Source of the DNA: Atherix ibis
Lineage: Eukaryota; Arthropoda; Insecta; Diptera; Athericidae
Assembly (NCBI GenBank): GCA_958298945.1
Contig: OY282609.1
Coordinates: 57,570,220 to 57,634,219, forward strand
Direction: 5' to 3'
Length of the DNA: 64,000 nucleotides
Shown: positions 44,386 through 56,961 of the stretch, piece by piece
Numbering within the stretch: position 1 is the first letter of the stretch
How the letters are laid out: every line of letters starts with the position of its first letter
Program-made: the position numbers and the translations under genes
Notes under the pieces: generated by a model
Database searches by the model: none
What the model was told of the DNA's origin: nothing
Seen by the model: the letters and a program-made list of their open reading frames with translations, nothing else

Positions 44386-45985
44386 AAAAAAATTAAAAAA
44401 GAAAAAAAAACAAAAAAACAAAACTGTACTAAAAATAAAAGCTTTAAGATAAAATTGAAAATTGCAAACAATTATATCCAATCGAAAAATTGGAGAAAAA
44501 CTCATTTAAAAGTGAATGCAAAGGCAAATTTTCCGGCAATTTTCCAAAATCTTATACATTTAAACCAAAGAAAAGCAAATTTTTGTTTTTTTTTTGTTCC
44601 TATTCAATACGTTTTGATGTGAAATTAGTGAATATGTATTGGTTCTTCTTGTGTAGCCTTTAGGGAGGCAGACTAAAGAATCACGCTCATTTTAGCTGAT
44701 TGAAGGTGGTATTTTCATAAAGTTGGTTTTTGTTTTGTTGTTGTGTTTGTGCATGTGGAATTTCAAAAACTGGGGAAACGCGAGAAAGCTTATAAGGAAA
44801 ATTGAGAAACGACTTCTATTCGACCTTGAAGTAATTTCTTCTCCAACATCGAAGGGGTAAATTATGGTTTTTGTTTGGATTTTCTTTTACATCTTCTATT
44901 CAAATCTTTATTATTACAATTATTTTATTTATAAAAGAAATATTTTTAAATTATTAATTAAAAAAAAAATTACAGATCATTTATAACAAGGGAAAGAAGG
45001 ACTATTTGTGGGGTAGGGTTAAGTGAATGTAGATTTATTTTGTATACTCGGTTTTGGTTTTTGGGACATTTTCTTCCCGCAATCCATGAGCATCTGTTAT
45101 CATATAATTTCATTTTATTTCCAAAAAAAAAACGATCAAAACATTATATTTACAAAAATAAGAGTATTTGTTGATTATCAATACAATTTGTTAGCGAAAA
45201 TGTTTCCATAGATTATCATAGCGACTATTGAGCAGCTGTATAAATATTCACATTAATTCTAGACATATATCTACTCTCGTCTCTTATCAGACAATCACAG
45301 CACCGCAAAAAAAAATTTTTAATAAATCTCAAAAAAAAGCCGGTTTTTAAAAAAAAAATATTTTTAAATTAGACAAATTATAGAAAACTACAAAATACTT
45401 ACTTCCAAAGATATTCCCTCGGCACGGCACTAAATCCGCCATATTCGTTACGTTAGATTAAAAAAAAAAAATCACAACTATATGCAAAACCAAAAACTGA
45501 AAATAAATTTTCCAAATAGACAAAAATAAACTATAATTTAATAATATTTGTGTCTGTTTAATTTTTTCTCATAAATTATTACTTATTTAATTAAAAAATT
45601 GAAATACTTTGTTTTGTTTTTTTTTTGCAATTGCAAAAATAAAATTCACTTTAAAATTTTCTTGCTCTTATCAAATTGTTCTATTGACATTGACTGGGTA
45701 TTTGTAAACGGCAAGGATATTCACTTAACCTGCAAATGTCACACAATCAACGCCTTCTCCGGTGTATTTTAATCAAGTATACTTTAAGAGTTCTTATTAA
45801 AAAAAAAAAAACAAACAAAAATTACTTAAACAAATTTAGTCTTCAACATAGATAGTCCTGCGAAATATTATTGCAATATTATTAAATAGAATTTTTCTTC
45901 TTCAAAACAATCATTTTACTAACTTTAAATTTGAATTGTTCGATTTTGGATGTTTGGTTCGTCGTTACCGCTTACGATAAGCTTT

Positions 45986-46243
45986 TTAAACGCGTCTACG
46001 ACTTGCTACGGCTGGCAAGTTAATGAAAATTCGATGAACGTAGTTAATGTGTTGAGGTTCAGTGTTCAAGAATGTTTCTAAACTTTTTCCCGATTTGACT
46101 CCAATAGGTTTTTGGTGTGTGTCACCGGTGTGTGACTGTATCTGGTAGTGGTGGTAGTCGTGCGTCGTTCCTGCTATATTTTTTACCATGGCATGGCGCC
46201 AAATAATCTCATAAATTTCACCATCAGTTTTGAAATTTTCCAT
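45986..46243 (-). CDS. hypothetical 85-residue ORF
   Basis: An ATG-led frame of higher GC than the surrounding DNA. It begins MENFKTDGEIYEIIW and contains HDYHHYQIQSHTGDTHQKPI and a basic end, VASRRRV. No family is recognised. No splice context or poly(A) signal ties it to a gene. It may be part of a 5' exon of a minus-strand gene lying to the left, or chance. Confidence 0.2.
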   Translation of the reverse strand: MENFKTDGEIYEIIWRHAMVKNIAGTTHDYHHYQIQSHTGDTHQKPIGVKSGKSLETFLNTEPQHINYVHRIFINLPAVASRRRV

Positions 46244-46859
46244 AACTTTACATTAACTCCTGGTATTTATTCCAAATAAGAATTCAATTCAGTTGCGCTG
46301 ATGCAATATAGAAAGAGATAAACTCCACTCTACGCTCCATAGGCTTATTTCACGTGAAAGGGTGTGCTTTGAAGCGTGCGCGACTATTGTCCCATCTCCA
46401 ACATGGTCGTATCTCTAATAATTATATGGACTGTTTTTTTTTTGTATCCAGATTATTTGAAAAATATCTAAACAAAAACGAATTTGCAGTCGACGGAAAT
46501 AGACTCTAGTTTTTTTGTGCTGTTGTTTATTTTTTATTGAAATTCTTCTCACAAACAATTGGGAAAATTTATCTACGGTTGTCCATTAAATTCTCTTATA
46601 ATAAATATTAAAACATAATAGCATAATTATTTTAAAATAAATTCCAAAAGAATAAAAATCCAGTCAGTTAGATTTTTTCATGTTGAATCTATTGGTTGCG
46701 ATTTTAACTCAAAAAAAATCTAAATTTACATAAAAAGAAGGATTTCATACTCAAGAAAACATCGTTTTTTTCTTCAAAGTAACCACTTTAAGTCAATTTC
46801 ATTTGCATTAAAAATATTATTACCTTCAAGTGTGGAATGCTACCTAGTCGAAGTTGCTC

Positions 46860-47490
46860 TTTCTATGGCAAACTGTGGTCAGTTGAGACTACAATTAAAT
46901 TAGCGTAAATATTTTTACCGACAGTCTCATACGTGGACCTACAAATAATCCGGTGCTCAATGAGATTCGTCGTTATCTATTAAAAAATTGGATTTCGTTG
47001 GGTTCATCGTTAAGCTGATATTCTCAGCAATGATCGGACTGATCAGCTAGTTAGGGAGACTTTCCATCGTCCTGGCCCCACTGAAATTCCCGATTTGTTT
47101 TGCCTAGTACCGGATGGCATTTAACACCTTTAGCCATGCATAGACCAACAGACTGGAGCAACGGTAGAAGACTTTTCAGAATTCGGATTGGGCACACCTC
47201 ACTTATTCATAAGTTCCTTTTCGGAAACCAAGCACATACTTCATGCCATTCATGTAGCATTCAACTCTATTATGGATCTCCTAGATCCAACAACTCCTTT
47301 CCCAAGTCCTCTTCTTAATTTTCTAAAAGTAACGAATATGCTCCATAAAATTGAACCAGTTCTGATTGCTCTCTCCAACTAACTATCGACCAGTTTCATT
47401 AATAAAACTGGTAATGCTAACCCGCACGTAATATGAAGTCGCCTAATGGCCTCATCGTCGTGGTGTTATTGAATATCCTCTGGCTCTTGT
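46860..47490 (+). mobile_element. LINE RNase H and 3'-end fragment (copy 2)
   Basis: Frames carry CGLLPSRSCSFYGKLWSVET (RNase H core, like CGLLPNRGPPFNGELWAIRT at 41.5 kb), NPVLNEIRRYLLKN (like 26.8 kb), then FRIRIGHTSLIHKFLFGNQA and CHSC, the conserved C-terminal end that follows RNase H in I/R1-like LINEs. The 3' tract CAGTTTCATTAATAAAACTG near 47391 matches the copy at 27310. Multiple stops and shifts. Confidence 0.75.
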
Positions 47491-49709
47491 GTCAGACAAA
47501 CAATATTTATACCATCAGCACGAGGAAAGTAATTTCAAGCAGTTCCTAACAAGTAAAATTACTTCAATTAAATGCTGCGGATAATAAAGTACATTTATAA
47601 TTCTATCTAAAGTCAATGCTCAATCAGACATTTAAAATGTTAAAAATAAATTTTGTTATAATTCTTTTTAATAATAACATTAAACTTGATGGCCAAAAGG
47701 ACTTTCAACTCCTTAATCGACTTAGTTTTACCAGAAATCAATTCTTAACATTCACGAATGTTTCAATTAAATACAAAAAAATAATACTTTCTTTCATGTC
47801 ATTATTAATTTATTGTTAAAGATACTATTTTGCCTAATGACATACAAAAATTTCTTTAGAAGTAAACAGAAAAAAAAATGTGCGAAAAGGTGAATATTTT
47901 GTGTAAGACTTGAAATGTTCACCGGGAAAATGTTGCATGTTGCCGGACACATGTTGACGAAATATGAACTTGTTATATTTGAGGTCATGTGCCTTGCCTG
48001 CCGACTCCTTTGCCGAATCATAGAGAATGAAAGAAAGAGTAAGAAGAGTCAGCCAAAATCTATTTCAGTGGCTGTGCGAAGGTGAAAAGAAAAAAAAAAT
48101 GATGTAAGTGGCGGTGTAAATGTTGAAAAGTTTAATGACGTGCGCATTTCCCCATATTTTCTTTGGGTGTGTTTGTTTATGCGAAAGCCGTCCATATTCA
48201 TTCGAAACTTGGTATTGAAATAAGTGTGCACATTCGTTTGGTCACGTCACTCGGTCACTTTAGGAAAAGATAGCAGTCAGCTGATGATGTGTTTGGTTTT
48301 ATGCAAAAGTATGCCATCAAATACGGAGGCGTATGAATCAAATGCACATAATTGAAGCGAGTGGGAATTTTTGCAAAAATTTCATAAGAAAAATCATTTT
48401 TACATCAAATAGTTGATGACTGAGCGGCAAAACCCCCATGTACCTAATTCTACGATCGTTTTATTATCTGTTATTATCAGACTTATTTAAACTATAATAT
48501 TTTAAATAGAATGCGTTTGATAGAATTTTCATTCCCCTCTCCTTCTCCCACGTTGCAAGAAAACTAAAGCCGATGTCGCCAGCTACAAAAAATTTGAGTG
48601 TCAATCACAGGTTGTTGACTGATTTGGACAAGCGCACTGATTAGAAAAAATCTTCTCATTTATGCACGTGTTGTTTTCTTCCTTTTTTTTTTATTTGGAG
48701 AAAAGAACAAAATCGTGGACGCCGTGGGCCAGGAGCATACAACTACAATACAAGCGAAATTTATGTACATTCATAAATTCTGCAGCTGAATTTTGCCAAA
48801 AATCAACAAGTGTTCACTTTCAAATGCTCATGTTTAGTTTGACATAACAGCTGTTAGCTAGGGGGAGGAGGAGGGGGTTGGATAATGTGCATAACTTTGA
48901 GATTGATTTATTTATTATTCGAAAGTTTTCGAAATTTTTTATGATGACTATTTAGGTTGGTAATGTGGATGTTTATGACAAATTTTTAATTGTTTTTTTT
49001 ACGCTGTTGTTGCTGTTTCTAGTTTTTTTTTCTTCACATAAGGTGTTTTTTCGTATTTGTCACAACATATTGAAGACATTTAGCTATGTTTAGTTTTTTT
49101 GTTGTTGCAATTTATGAATGGTTTTAAATTGTTCCAAACGAGCTTGTGGGGATATTATTGAAAAAATATCTTTAAAAGAAAAATGTTAAAAAATTACGTT
49201 TAGTTTAGTTTTCGTATTAATAATCATACCAAAACTAATGTAATCATGCGTTTTTTTTTGTACAAAGTTTTTGTATTTTGGTAACTATATTAGTTTTTTT
49301 TTTTGCTGTAGAATATTGACTTTTTTGAGCAAATATTTTTATCAAACTCAAGTCTTTTTTTTGTTTTTTTTTCTTCTATTTTTTTGAAAGTTTACTAAAA
49401 TTTTTGATTGATTTCAGTTTACCATTTTTAAGGAATTGTAAGATGAGTTCTCTTTCCTGACTTGGTATTACATTGCCAAAGTTTAGATAATGTGGCAAAA
49501 ATATAGGAAAAATTGCTGAAAATAGAATAACATTGAATATACTTTTTACCTTTGTATAAAAGCAATTATTTTTAAATTTACTTTTACTAAAGAGTGATTT
49601 GTTTCAAGAAGGATGTTTTATCCTTGATGGGTTTAAATATTGTTAGACTTTATTTTATACCTAATATTATATTGAATTAACATTTCCATATTAATAGACT
49701 GGATTAGTA
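47491..49709. other. AT-rich intergenic stretch
   Basis: No gene or element recognised. There is a G-rich patch near 48860 (GGGGGAGGAGGAGGGGG) and long T runs from 49000 to 49400. Confidence 0.5.
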
Positions 49710-50916
49710 CGAGGTCTGTTCAAAAAGTATCGCGAATTTTGAATTTTTCCCATGTTACGTAGATTCGATTTTCGATTTTTTTGTGGTGTTATGTTGGTAC
49801 TCATGTCTCTCACTTATGCCGACAAGTTCGGCCATTTTGAATGTTCAGTTAATTTTTGACAGCTGCTTTGCTTCCTTCCACGTGTTTTGGCTCGTCTTCG
49901 ATTTTTGCTCAATTTCAACAAAAAACCACATCGCATTAACATTGCTAAGGAGCTGTTGGACTCTGTCTGCGACGACCCAAATTTGCTCCAGAGGAGTCAT
50001 AATTGATGACGAATCATGGGTTTATGGTTATGACGTGGTTATGAAAGCTCAATCATCCCAATGGAAGCTGCCGCACGAGCCAAGACCGAAAAAAACGTCA
50101 AGTTTGGTAGAATGTGAAGGTTTTGCTTACAGTTTTCTTCGATTGCAGGGGCGTGGTGCATCATGAGTTCTTGCCACAGGATAGAACGGTCAATAAGGAA
50201 TATTACCTGCAAGTTATGCGCAAGTTGCGCGAAGCAATCCGCCAGAAACGTCCGGATTTGTGGAAGAACAAAAATTTGCTCCAGGGGAGTCATTATTGGT
50301 GACGAATCATGGGTTTATGGTTATGACGTGGAAACCAAAGCTCAATCATCCCAATGGAAGCTGCCGCACGAGCCAAGACCTAAAAAAGCGTCAAGTTCGG
50401 TCGAATGTGAAGGTTTTGCTTACAGTTTTCTTCGATTGCAGAGGCGTGGTGCATCATGAGTTCTTGCCACAGGATAGAACGGTCACTAAGGAATATTACC
50501 TGCAAGTTATGCGCAAGTTGCGCGAAGCAATCCGCCAGAAACGTCCGGATTTGTAGAAGAATAAAAATTGGCTTTTGCCATTTTTTTGGCAAAAAACAAC
50601 ACACTAATAATGCCGCAGCCACTGTATTCCCCAGATCTGGCTCCCTGTGACTTTTTCTTATTCCCGAAACTGAAGAGCCCCATGAAAGGACGACACTACG
50701 CTACGATTCAGGAGATAAAGACGACATCAAAGGAGGAGCTGAACAAGATCACAAAAAATTAAATTTTGAAGTGTTTTGAGGATTGGAAAAAACGTTTGCA
50801 CAAGTGTATAATATCTGGTGGGGATTATTTTGAAGGGTACAAAATAGATATTCATAAATATATAAATAATTTTTGAAAAAATTAAAAAATTCATGATACT
50901 TTTTGAACAGACCTCG
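49710..50916 (+). mobile_element. mariner family A, copy 3, with two-fold internal repeat
   Basis: TA-flanked (49708-49709, 50917-50918). Left end CGAGGTCTGTTCAAAAAGTA; right end (reverse complement) CGAGGTCTGTTCAAAAAGTA. It shares with copy 2 the N-terminal deletion, the NKN/NLLQ tandem junction and the deletion of the second catalytic block, but has only two repeat units instead of five. Confidence 0.9.
49940..50872 (+). pseudogene. mariner family A transposase remnant, copy 3
   Basis: From NIAKELLDSVCDDPNLLQ, through DDESWVYGYD and KAQSSQWKLPHEPRPK, VHHEFLPQDRTVNKEYYLQV and RQKRPDLWKNKN, then a jump back to NLLQ and a second pass. It then runs to WLLPFFWQKT, YSPDLAPCDFFLFPKLKSPM, a stop just after EELNKITKN, and CFEDWKKRLHKC with GGDYFEGYKIDIHK. 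The HHDNAPAH block is deleted at the same place as in copy 2. Repeated units are offset by frame breaks. Confidence 0.85.
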
Positions 50917-52292
50917 TATAACAAAACTGTATAAAATAATGTTTATTATTTTTCCAATAAATTCTTTTAAAACGAATTTTTATTAATATAATTTATATTA
51001 AAACCTATTAATTATTTACAAAATAATCTTTTTTTGTTAATTAATTATTTTTGATTAAAGAAAATTGTTTGTGTGGTGAAAAATACAATAGAAAAGTCAC
51101 AACGTTCTGATTTTTAATTATAATTAAATAGTAAAATTAAATAGTAGAATAAGTTTGATTTAATGTCAAAAGAAAGGAAATATGTATTTTTTATTAATAA
51201 AAATAACGATTTGTCTTTTTCTTCATTGAAATTGCAAGAAAAAATAAGAAAAATAGGAAGAGAAACAAATCTCGTGGGGTTGTGTTCTATGAAAAATTAT
51301 TGTCGTATATCACTTATATCCGATTTGGTAAACTCATAAATACACTTATCTGTGCTATAATAATTTGTGACTGTGCTACAAGTTTTCGTTAGCTATGGAA
51401 CAAACTTTGGTATGAATCTTGACTGTTCTCACTGAGAGAGCTATGCTACGAGTGAATATACCATATTTCGGGTGAGGCCTTGAATATTTTCGTTGTGGTG
51501 AGCTTTTTATGAGATTAGTTCGGTTTGTTGTCTTCGATGTACAAATGCCTCCGTAGTTCCAGAAAATCGCTTTTTAAAGAAATTTGCAGATTTTGCTTCA
51601 AAATTTTAAGAAAACATCGGATTTTATTATAATGATTGAGGCTCGAATTATAATGATTGAGGTATCCATATATAATTTGTAGGTGTTTTTTTTGTTTCAA
51701 TTCATTTAACATTAAAATTCTGCAAATTATAATCGGATTTTTCAATAGAAACTTGACATGTCAAGTTGCTATTGAAAAACCCAATGCCTGTGTGTCCGAT
51801 TAGCTCAAACGTGTTAGCATATGTGTACCAACGGGAGCACGATTGATACACATCCAGCTAAAAATTTCTTCAGTAAAAATTTTGGTTAATTTTTCACATT
51901 CTATTTTTAATTTTTTTATATTTTTTTTGAGTATTTTTTTCGTAGTAATAATATTTCTCTTACTCAATGTTTACAAGTATTTTTAGTATTTTATTGCAAA
52001 TTCAAAGTATTTATTGTTTTTTTATTATATTTTTAGTACTTTTTTTTAAAATTTTTTAAAAATATTTTTACTTTTTTTTTATATAATTGCAAATTTTTTT
52101 CTTATTTTTATGAAATTTTATTAGGTCTTGTTTTATGTTAGTTATGTTCTTAATAATTTTTAAGTTAATTATTTTTTTAAAATTTATAAATGCCGACTTT
52201 TCTATTTTTTTATAATTATCATAATATAATAATATTTTAATAATTGTCATGAAAAAAAAAAAAGAATTTTATTGTTATTCTGATAGTTTATA
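50917..52292. other. AT-rich intergenic stretch
   Basis: Nothing recognised apart from the ITR-type palindrome at 51735-51782. Confidence 0.5.
51735..51782. repeat. 48-bp palindrome resembling two abutted transposon termini
   Basis: Arms 51735-51758 and 51759-51782, with two mismatches in 24 and no loop. The arm begins GGGTTTTTCAATAGCAACTT (reverse of the right arm). Its first 13 bases, GGGTTTTTCAATA, match the putative terminus of the rosa-type element near 21697, so it may be an ITR-ITR dimer of a related family. Confidence 0.8.
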
Positions 52293-53308
52293 TTGGGTGT
52301 ATAACTTAAGAATGCGGGATTGACAACAGATGCCATAACTTTTACACATGGTTTGTGTTAATAATAACTCATATGGCATTTTGGAGGTTAAACATCTGTC
52401 ATTCATTCTCGATTAGTCATTGAACGAAATAGTATAAACAACAAAGTTTTTTTTTGCTTCAAAAATGTCGAATTTCGTACCAAAAAAGTCCCATTTGCAG
52501 AAAGTGCTGATTTACTTCTTCAAGTGCAGCTGAAGCACATCGATTGCTCACCGAAGCTTATCCTGAATATGTTCCATCGATTTCAACGAGCGAGAGATGG
52601 TTTGTGCGGTTCAGAAGTGGTGATTTTGACACGGAAGACAAAGAACGATCAGGTCAGCATTACTGGCGACAAAAAATGAATTCATTACGACAACCCAAAG
52701 CGCAAAAAATCGTATGTGAAGCCCAGCCAACCAGCCAAATCAACGCCAAAGCCAAATATCCATGGCGCCAAGGTAATGCTCTGTATTTGGTGGGATCAGA
52801 AGGGTGTGATCTTTTATGAGCTATTGAAATCGGGCTAGACGATCACAGGCAACCTCTACCGAACACAATTAATCCATTTGAAGCGAGCATTGGCCGAAAA
52901 ACGCCCGGAATATGCAACCAGACACGAAGCCATAATTTAACATCATGACAACGCTCGGCCTCATGTTGCAAGACCGGTTTAAAATTATTAAGAAAACAGT
53001 GGCTGGGAAGTTTTGCCTCACCCGCCTTATAGCCCAGACCTTGCCCCGTCCGACTACCATTTGTTTAGATCCATGCAAAACGCCCTCACCGGAATACGCT
53101 TCACTTCAGAACAGGGCATCAAAAATTGGCTCGATTCATTCTTGGCCTCAAAACCGGAGCAGTTTTTTTGGCGCGGAATCCATATGTTGCCAGAAAGATG
53201 GGAAAAAGTAGTGACTTCCGATGGAAAATACTTTGAATAAAATATATTGTAACAATTTTTCAAAATAAAGTTTGCCAAAAATCCCGCATTTTTATGTTAT
53301 ACACCTAA
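52293..53308 (+). mobile_element. mariner, mauritiana-type, internally deleted
   Basis: Left end TTGGGTGTATAACTTAAGAA after TA (52291-52292); right end (reverse complement) TTAGGTGTATAACATAAAAA. The right flank is TG instead of TA, probably mutated. At ~1016 bp it is shorter than the usual ~1.29 kb. Confidence 0.85.
52465..53240 (+). pseudogene. mauritiana-type mariner transposase remnant
   Basis: Starts MSNFVPKKSHLQKVLIYFF, then AHRLLTEAYPEYVPSIST with ERWFVRFRSGDFDTEDKERS. A large deletion joins this directly to the middle of the catalytic domain (NALYLVGSEGCDLL is VWWDQ-GVI-type sequence out of frame). The 3' part is readable: [18 protein letters not shown] with the third Asp, then [34 protein letters not shown] and GKYFE. 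This order and wording match the Mos1/mauritiana subfamily. The first Asp region is absent and several stops are present. Confidence 0.85.
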
Positions 53309-55964
53309 TGAACATTATTACATACCTCATTTAAGGAAACTTTGTGAAAATATCACATTTTGACGTTACCATTTGTTTAAAAGCTATAAGATTATAAATT
53401 AGGAATCGAAAAAAAAATATTTTAAATGTGGCTATCGGTTGTTTAAAGTTTATATTGTTTTATTAATAATTGTAATTACTAAATTGCCGCTAGTTCACTT
53501 TCGGTGGTTTGCTTAGTAAAAATATAAATGCAGTTTATAAAATCAGTTCAAATGGAGACCAATACGCATAAATACATAAATTCCGACTGCTGCATCATCG
53601 AATAAATTGTTAACCGTATGAATATTACGGTTATAATGATTTTAAAAGCAAATTTTGAATTGAATAATTCTGCTGTAAATGGAACAATTGTATCGACGCC
53701 ATCCATGGAGAAACCTTTGGCATTATATGAATTTGCATCGGTTCCTCACAATATCCACACATGCATTTGATGGTTATTAGTTTGGTTGAAGGTATGTCGT
53801 TCTGCTACCCCCCATCCCCAACCCTCTCTTTCGTTAGTTCGATTACTATTGATTTTCCCAGCACACGAAATTGGCTATCAATAAATACCCTAAAACCATA
53901 AAGAGTGTAAAGTTTTTCTCCATCCAAGTAACGGCTCACCGCCGCCCACCCAGTTGGTGTGTTTTCTGTGGTTCCCCACAAAAATATTGGCTGTTTTGAA
54001 TTTGGTTGTTTTGTATTTGGTGCCAGGTGGGTGAATTGTAATCAAAATTCTGCTTGGATGGTTTTGTACTTTCCTGATTTAAATTTGGCCACAATTCGTT
54101 TCCATTGTATAAGATGAGATTTCTTGCACGTCTTCACTCTGAACGTGCACAATTTTCCAAGTTCAGTGAACAAATCTGCAAAAGCATCTTTTCCTGTTTT
54201 GAAAAGTTTTATTCAAAGGAAATCTCTCTATAGCTACCATATACTGTCCTTTAGATTTGACTGTGTAGTCGTACATTAAACAGTCGGATTTATTTTATTG
54301 TATTTGTAGCTAAATTTATAAATATTAAGTCATTAGTTCGTGATTCCATTATGAATTAATACGATTCAATTGTGATTTTGTTGGTGGTGAGATACAGTAT
54401 TTTTGATACGATTTGATGACAGTTTTTATTTCACGTTTGAATTTCATCAAAAAATTTTAGATTATTGATTAATTTGTTGGTGTTTTTGAAATGATTTTTT
54501 CATTGGGTTTATTTCCATGCCTCGTGTGACGGAGAAATTTGGATCGGGGGAAGAATTAATTAAGGCAGAAAACTTTTACGCCTGTCGAACTCCATTCTGC
54601 CCGTATTCGTATCAGCCACAGTATTTGATCCATCGTTAAAATCACTCCAATTCGATAATACCAAATAATGCCAATCCTTCACATGCATTCTCGACAAATG
54701 TCAGTTCATTCGGTTTTTAAGAATAGCGATTTGTGATCGTCAAATGAACTGATACACGTATGTGACCAGACTTTTGGAGCAGGAGCCATTGTGAAATTGG
54801 CGATGAAATTATTAAATTGGCAAAGCAGAGCACATTGAAGTCGTTTTAACAAATGTAAAGACCGATATGTGAAGAAGTCTGCTGAGGAGGGTGGATGTAG
54901 GGCTGACTACAAAAAAGGGATTGGCTTAGTGTCGTTTTCGTACGCATGAGAAATATTTCATAAGACATGACATGACACGACAAAGAAATTTCTTGCTCCA
55001 TGCGGTTCATTCGAACACGGAGTTGGGGCTTTTCTTCAATAGAAATTCCACAGTACGAGTTTATATAAAGCACCAGTAAATGGCAAGGGATTTGTTGTGA
55101 ACACATTGGTTTATCCATCTTCTTAGAAAATTTCTTTTTTCAAATATTACACTTAATTAAGTTAATTATGCCTACAATTCGTTCGAATGTCTAAATTTAT
55201 TCGTTTCTCGTTCGATTCTTCTAAGCAAATTCTTAATTCTTAATTATACATAATTAACCGCAATTAGATTTCGAATACAAATTCGTACTGCAACCGCAGT
55301 GGTTTGATTCCATTTAAATTTAAATTACAAAATTTCAAAACCAAAAAGTAAAAGTTCAAGTTTTCAATTAATCGATAGCGACCATTGAGGGATTTTTTTC
55401 ATTTTTAAAAATAAGATTGATGTTAAAGTTTAATTGACAATTAAAAATATTGTATCTGAAAATGGGAGGGTTAATTATTCGGTAATATATAATCGCCTTT
55501 AAATCGTTCAATTAGAGTTTCCCCAAAGATTTTTAAAAATAAAATTTTTAAATGTGTAGTTCGCTTTGCCTACACTTGGACGATCACGTCTTTGAGTTCA
55601 CGTCCAGCTGATGATTTAGTTATCGCCTAAATATCCTAAATTTTCCTGGTGCTTATAAATTATCATGTCAGCATAAAGGCGACTAGAAATGACTTTAAAA
55701 AATTATAAATAGTTTACAAATTGCTGATGATATTGGAAATATTTAAAGAAAAACAAATATAAACTGATGATTTTTCAATTGACCAGTTAAATTGGGTATC
55801 CGTCAATTGTTTTTGGTAATTAAAATGTCTAAATTGTAAAATCTTATTTGTTTTCTATTAAAAATTTCAAGTTTTTCAAGATCGTCAAGCACCATGACCT
55901 AGGTTTCATGCTAGACTTGCTGCTGAATTTCGATAATTTTTACGAGCTTGATAATTTTTACATA
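53309..55964. other. intergenic stretch of slightly higher GC
   Basis: No recognisable gene. Between 53700 and 55100 the base composition is less AT-rich and several short open frames occur on both strands, but none shows a known domain. Confidence 0.4.
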
Positions 55965-56961
55965 TTGCGTGCCATATTTCGTGCAACATTGTGCTTGCAA
56001 CATTGTGCGTGCAACATATTTGGGGGCAACATATTGCGTGCAACATTGTGCGTGCAATTGTGCGTGCAACATTGTGCGTGCAACATTAATATTGCGTGCA
56101 ATATTGTGCGTTCAACATATTGCGTGCAACACAGTTTTTCTGCTATATTTTCTGCTAGTTTTCCTGCTAGATTTGCTGCTAGTTTTCATGCTAGATTTGC
56201 TGCTAGTTTTCATGCTAGATTTGCTGCTAGTTTTCGTGCCGGATAAATTTTTACGAGCTCGATAACTGAACGAGCTTGATAATTTTTACATATTAAGTGC
56301 AACAATATTCCGTGCACATATTCCGTTCACATATTGCGTGCAACATACAGCGTGCAACATATTGCGTGCAACATATTGCTGCAACATAATGCGTGCAGCA
56401 TATTGCATGCAACATACAGCGTGCAACATATTGCGTGCAACACAGTTTTGCTGCTAGTTTCGTGCTAGATTTTCTGCTAGCTTTCCTGCTAGATTTGCTG
56501 CTAGTTTTCATGCTAGATTGGCTGCTAGTTTTCGTGCTGGATAAATTTTTACGAGCTCGATAATTTTTACGAGCTCGATAACTTTGAACGAGCTTGATAA
56601 TTTTTACATATTGCGTGCAACAATATTCCGTGCACATATTCCGTTCACATATTGCGTGCAACATACAGCGTGCAACATATTGCGTGCAACTTATTGCGTG
56701 CAACAATATTGCGTTCAACATATTGCGTGCATAGTATTCCTTGCAACATATTGCGTGCAACATATTGCGTGCAACATATCGCGTGCAACATATTGCGTGC
56801 AACATATTGCGTGCAACAATATTGCGTGCAACAATATTGCTTGCAACTTATTGCGTGCAACAATATTGCGTGCAACATATTGCGTGCATAGTATTCCTTG
56901 CAACATATTGCGTGCAACATATTAAGTGCAACAATATTGCGTGTAACATATTGCGTGCAAC
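55965..56961. repeat. 1-kb compound minisatellite (14-bp TATTGCGTGCAACA and 12-bp GCTAGTTTTCAT units)
   Basis: Most of the array is a 13-15-bp unit, TATTGCGTGCAACA, with variants ATTCCGTGC and TACAGCGTGC. Two blocks (56136-56235 and 56440-56545) are instead a 12-bp unit TGCTAGTTTTCA/TGCTAGATTTGC. A ~310-bp super-unit repeats: 12-bp block, then ACGAGCTCGATAA, then GAGCTTGATAATTTTTACAT, then the 14-bp block. Long open frames on both strands follow from the repeat and are not evidence of coding. Confidence 0.95.

Larger units (their letters stand above)
42536..46859. other. mostly featureless AT-rich stretch
   Basis: Apart from the tRNA-like piece, the inverted repeat and the unknown ORF listed separately, I see no gene or transposon. 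Long A/T runs are frequent. Confidence 0.4.

Noticed and set aside
54846..55118. 90-residue minus-strand frame
   Set aside because: No recognisable domain, signal peptide or splice context.
55948..56925. Several 80-170-residue Cys/Ala-rich frames on both strands
   Set aside because: Translations of the TATTGCGTGCAACA minisatellite. The frames overlap on both strands and show only repeat-derived patterns.
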